From an uncultured Mucilaginibacter sp. (GTDB lineage Bacteria > Bacteroidota > Bacteroidia > Sphingobacteriales > Sphingobacteriaceae): a DNA stretch of 9,075 bases. A program made the translations under genes and the position numbers. The notes under the pieces are model-generated. The model did not search any database and was not told where the DNA came from. It was given only the letters and a program-made list of their open reading frames with translations. The stretch spans positions 1 through 9,075 of the forward strand of contig CAMLFI010000081.1 of the NCBI GenBank assembly GCA_946479225.1. Direction: 5' to 3'. This document shows positions 7,282-9,075 of the stretch, in pieces (within the stretch, counting starts at the first letter, position 1; every line of letters starts with the position of its first letter).

Positions 7282-8430
7282 TCAAAACGATTGCCCCAAA
7301 GCTACATATAGCCCGCTTAAGCGGCTTTCGCCGGCAGGTTTTAGCCCAATGCCGTAGTCAATCCGTACAGCCAGACCTTTTTCCAAATCAAAGAAGTAGC
7401 GCAAGCCTCCGCCTAAATTGGGCTTCAGCTCTGAAATGGTAAATTTGCTTTGAAACACCTCGCCTTTGCCAGCAAAGCCCGCTAAACCTATGCGTTCGGT
7501 TAAGCGATAGCGTAACTCTACCTGCGCTGCCACCAGGTTACGGTCGCGGTATCGGCCACCGTAGTAGCCCCGCATTATTTCGTCGTTGCCCATTTGTGGC
7601 AACAGGTAAAATGGCGAAGCGCCGCCGGTAAGGCTTTGGCCCCGGGCGTTAATTCCTAAAATAAGTTTACTGCTTAGTTTTAAAAATTTGGAATATTCAA
7701 CGTTTATCAATCCGCCGTTATAGCCGTTGTTACCAAATACGCCTTTAATAGCTTTAAACTGCGCGGTAAGCATGGAACCCTTCGTAGTATAAGTATTATT
7801 ATCGCGCGAATCATAGATCAGGCTCGGGCCCAAAAAAACTATCGGCCCGCCGTCTTTATCCTGAATGCCGGCACCCGTATCAAAAATGCCTCCCGGTGTT
7901 TTATTGTTGTATCTGTAATAATATATCCCGCTTAAAAAGCCAACGTATAAGTTGCGTTTTACCTGTTTTTCGGCAGCAAAATCAATTCTTAAGCGTTTTT
8001 CGTCTAGTAGGTCGGCATCTTCCTTGCGGGTATTGTTACCTATCCCATAAAAGTTAGCCGGGAAGTTTAGAAATGTAATTGCAGCTGTATAATGATATTT
8101 GTTTTGTGATGACCAATGATTAGTGCTCAGGTTAAACCTGTTTTGCCCCTTTGTGGTAATAGTGGCATAGGTATAAATGTTAGACACGCGTGTTTCGCGG
8201 TGCACCGTATCGGTATAAAAAGAATATAAACCCGCGCCGCCTACCTCTACACCCGTTTCGGGGGCTGATGATAGTACGGGTATCAGCACAAATCCGCCGC
8301 GCTTGCTGGTGTCTTTTTCAAAATACATTTTGCGAATAAATTTTGGAATGATGCGCTGGGCCATAACCGGCTGAAGGCTTTTTGCTATAATAAGAACGGC
8401 GGCTATACTTACAATTTTCTTCATAAACAT
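7282..8430 (-). CDS. Omp85/BamA-like outer-membrane barrel protein without POTRA domains
   Basis: A complete 382-residue protein. Residues 1-24 form a Sec signal peptide (KK, hydrophobic run, cleavage likely after PVMA). The rest is a predicted outer-membrane beta-barrel of the surface-antigen (Bac_surface_Ag/D15) type. Family marks are YDSRDNNTYTTKGS at 206-219, the MRGYYGGRYRDR block at 286-297 matching the Omp85 (V/L)RG(F/Y) lock motif, GLAGFAGKGEVF at 315-326, GGGLRYFF at 340-347, and the C-terminal Phe that the assembly machinery recognises. BamA and TamA carry N-terminal POTRA domains; here the barrel starts about 20 residues after the signal peptide, so the protein is a barrel-only relative and need not be an insertase. 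Its substrate is unknown. ATG at 8430 was chosen, but the ATG two codons later (8424) is equally good; an in-frame stop at 8440-8442 rules out a longer start. Confidence 0.87.
   Translation of the reverse strand: MFMKKIVSIAAVLIIAKSLQPVMAQRIIPKFIRKMYFEKDTSKRGGFVLIPVLSSAPETGVEVGGAGLYSFYTDTVHRETRVSNIYTYATITTKGQNRFNLSTNHWSSQNKYHYTAAITFLNFPANFYGIGNNTRKEDADLLDEKRLRIDFAAEKQVKRNLYVGFLSGIYYYRYNNKTPGGIFDTGAGIQDKDGGPIVFLGPSLIYDSRDNNTYTTKGSMLTAQFKAIKGVFGNNGYNGGLINVEYSKFLKLSSKLILGINARGQSLTGGASPFYLLPQMGNDEIMRGYYGGRYRDRNLVAAQVELRYRLTERIGLAGFAGKGEVFQSKFTISELKPNLGGGLRYFFDLEKGLAVRIDYGIGLKPAGESRLSGLYVALGQSF
8399..8411 (-). repeat. 13-bp direct repeat, copy inside the barrel-protein signal peptide
   Basis: GCGGCTATACTTA (plus strand) codes, on the minus strand, for part of the V-S-I-A-A segment of the signal peptide. 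The identical word occurs at 8466-8478, upstream of the start codon. On the minus strand the match continues as GT(T)AAGTATAGCCGC if one base is skipped. Confidence 0.6.
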
Positions 8431-8465
8431 ACGGTGTTGCTAATATAGCTTTTAGCGCCGGCATT

Positions 8466-8478
8466 GCGGCTATACTTA
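8466..8478 (-). repeat. 13-bp direct repeat, upstream copy
   Basis: An exact copy of the word at 8399-8411, lying 36 bp upstream of the barrel-protein ATG and outside any reading frame, because an in-frame stop at 8440-8442 intervenes. It may be the trace of a local duplication of the gene start. Confidence 0.6.
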
Positions 8479-8545
8479 ACGTATTGGATATTATTAATAA
8501 ATAATACTGAAATTGGTTTTAGTGCAGGTGCCCAACTCGTTATTT

Positions 8546-8570
8546 AAATGCGTACTTATACGCATTTTTT
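8546..8570 (+). terminator. Terminator-like hairpin with T-run
   Basis: AAATGCGTA (8546-8554) and TACGCATTT (8559-8567) form a perfect 9-bp stem with a CTTA loop, and the plus strand runs on into six consecutive T (8565-8570), some of them inside the stem. The shape is that of a small intrinsic terminator or attenuator on the plus strand, but no gene ends just before it: the nearest plus-strand gene starts 158 bp downstream. It could end a short leader RNA of the lipoprotein gene or be a protein-binding palindrome. The stem is short and AT-rich, so the call is weak. Confidence 0.35.
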
Positions 8571-8648
8571 AAAGTGTAAATGCGCTCGTAATAGTTTATT
8601 ATTACTTGTTACTTTATGGTATTAAAACAATGACCCTACAATACCTAT

Positions 8649-8688
8649 GGCCATTTATATTAGTAGCAATTAATGTAAATGGCCTTTT
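8649..8688 (+). promoter_or_regulatory. Long hairpin in the lipoprotein leader, plus-strand RNA preferred
   Basis: Bases 8649-8664 pair with 8669-8684 over 16 consecutive positions with an AGCA loop. Nine pairs at the base are perfect (GGCCATTTA with TAAATGGCC). Two pairs higher up are G-U in plus-strand RNA (8658 with 8675, and 8663 with 8670) and would be C-A mismatches in minus-strand RNA, so the fold favours a plus-strand transcript. TTTT follows at 8685-8688. The hairpin ends 43 bp before the lipoprotein ATG, so it is probably in its 5' leader as an attenuator, stability element or terminator of a small RNA. I do not recognise a known riboswitch class. Confidence 0.5.
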
Positions 8689-8727
8689 ACTTAAAACAAT
8701 TAACAAACCCTTAAACACACAACAATT

Positions 8728-9075
8728 ATGAAACCAACCCCGATGTTATTTTTAACCGGCCTTTTGCTGGGAAGTATGCTTTTGTTTTCGCAATGTAAAA
8801 GAGAGGAAGAGTACGATCCGTTGATACCTTATGACGAAGCTAGGGCACAGGAACACTTCATTTCGGTTGATACCGCGGCAAAATATACCTGGCTTTTCAG
8901 AAAAGGAAAAGCTACGCTTGGCCGCGAATTGAAAGATAGCACCTACCTGAGTAAAAAGTTCAACATGCCCCTATCAGAGTCATTTAACCGCGATGCTATA
9001 GCAGCTTTACTTAATCAACCCGGCGCAAAAGGTATGAGAATATATCTTGGACAGGATGAAGCAGGTTTGGTAAGA
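8728..9075 (+). CDS. Predicted surface lipoprotein, unknown function (3'-truncated)
   Basis: The frame opens with ATG at 8728 and stays open for 116 codons to the window edge, so the C-terminus is missing. Residues 1-22 form a lipoprotein signal peptide: MK start, hydrophobic run, and LLFSQC with Cys 23 as the lipidated residue. CKREEE follows; acidic residues just after the lipid Cys resemble the export signal that carries Bacteroidota lipoproteins to the cell surface, so an outer-leaflet position is likely. The mature part has KYTWLFRKGKATLGRELKD at 53-71 and KKFNMPLSESFNRDAIAALL at 76-95, then GAKGMRIYLGQDEAGLVR to the edge. The strand-like MRIYLG segment looks globular, but I recognise no catalytic motif or named family. 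It is transcribed away from the barrel-protein gene and preceded by two hairpins. Confidence 0.75.
   Translation, partial: MKPTPMLFLTGLLLGSMLLFSQCKREEEYDPLIPYDEARAQEHFISVDTAAKYTWLFRKGKATLGRELKDSTYLSKKFNMPLSESFNRDAIAALLNQPGAKGMRIYLGQDEAGLVR

Larger units (their letters stand above)
8431..8727. promoter_or_regulatory. Divergent AT-rich spacer between the barrel protein and the lipoprotein gene
   Basis: This 297-bp gap must contain the start signals of two divergent genes. It holds a 13-bp direct repeat copy (8466-8478), a compact hairpin (8546-8567), a longer hairpin (8649-8684), and a 10-bp direct repeat TTAAAACAAT at 8622-8631 and 8691-8700 on either side of the longer hairpin. I found no convincing TAnnTTTG promoter element on either strand, and no protein frame of interest. 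The last 40 bases before the ATG at 8728 are A-rich without a Shine-Dalgarno sequence, the usual Bacteroidota leader. Confidence 0.55.

Noticed and set aside
8480..8506. Palindromic AT stretch GTATT...AATAC
   Set aside because: Nearly pure A/T sequence, in which such symmetry is expected by chance.
8600..8620. Bacteroidota promoter at TACTTTAT (8610-8617)
   Set aside because: It departs from TAnnTTTG in the last two positions and has no TTTG at the right distance upstream.

Overview
The window looks like chromosomal DNA of a Bacteroidota bacterium, most probably of the Sphingobacteriaceae (Mucilaginibacter/Pedobacter type). The signs are a large SprA/Sov gene (type IX secretion), A-rich leaders without Shine-Dalgarno sequences, a lipoprotein signal followed by acidic residues as in surface lipoproteins of this phylum, and intergenic repeats of kinds I recall from these genomes. 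The family placement is an inference from protein style, not from a search.

Layout. (1) 1-5177, plus: the C-terminal 1,724 codons of sprA, the outer-membrane translocon barrel of the type IX secretion system; its true start lies outside the window. (2) 5178-5519: a 342-bp gap with no credible gene. It holds a dispersed repeat next to the sprA stop, then five copies of a 10-bp word (CTGTTCCAAA or one-base variant) around an imperfect inverted repeat with a 7-bp spacer. This resembles a tyrosine-recombinase attachment region and is the most unusual structure here. (3) 5520-6377, minus: a SirB1/transglutaminase-like protein that seems to lack the catalytic triad. (4) 6418-7203, plus: a class I SAM-dependent methyltransferase, divergent from the previous gene across 40 bp. 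(5) 7202-7280: a GATGTGCA-type inverted repeat filling the gap between two convergent stop codons. (6) 7282-8430, minus: a POTRA-less Omp85/BamA-like outer-membrane barrel protein. (7) 8431-8727: a 297-bp divergent spacer with two hairpins, one of which folds better as plus-strand RNA, and one copy of a 13-bp direct repeat. (8) 8728-9075, plus: the first 116 codons of a lipoprotein, running off the end.

The genes do not form one operon: five transcription units alternate in strand. Three of the five products (SprA, the Omp85-like barrel and the lipoprotein) are envelope proteins, but nothing in the layout shows that they act together. I found no clear new multi-gene system. The intergenic structures are the parts worth a second look.
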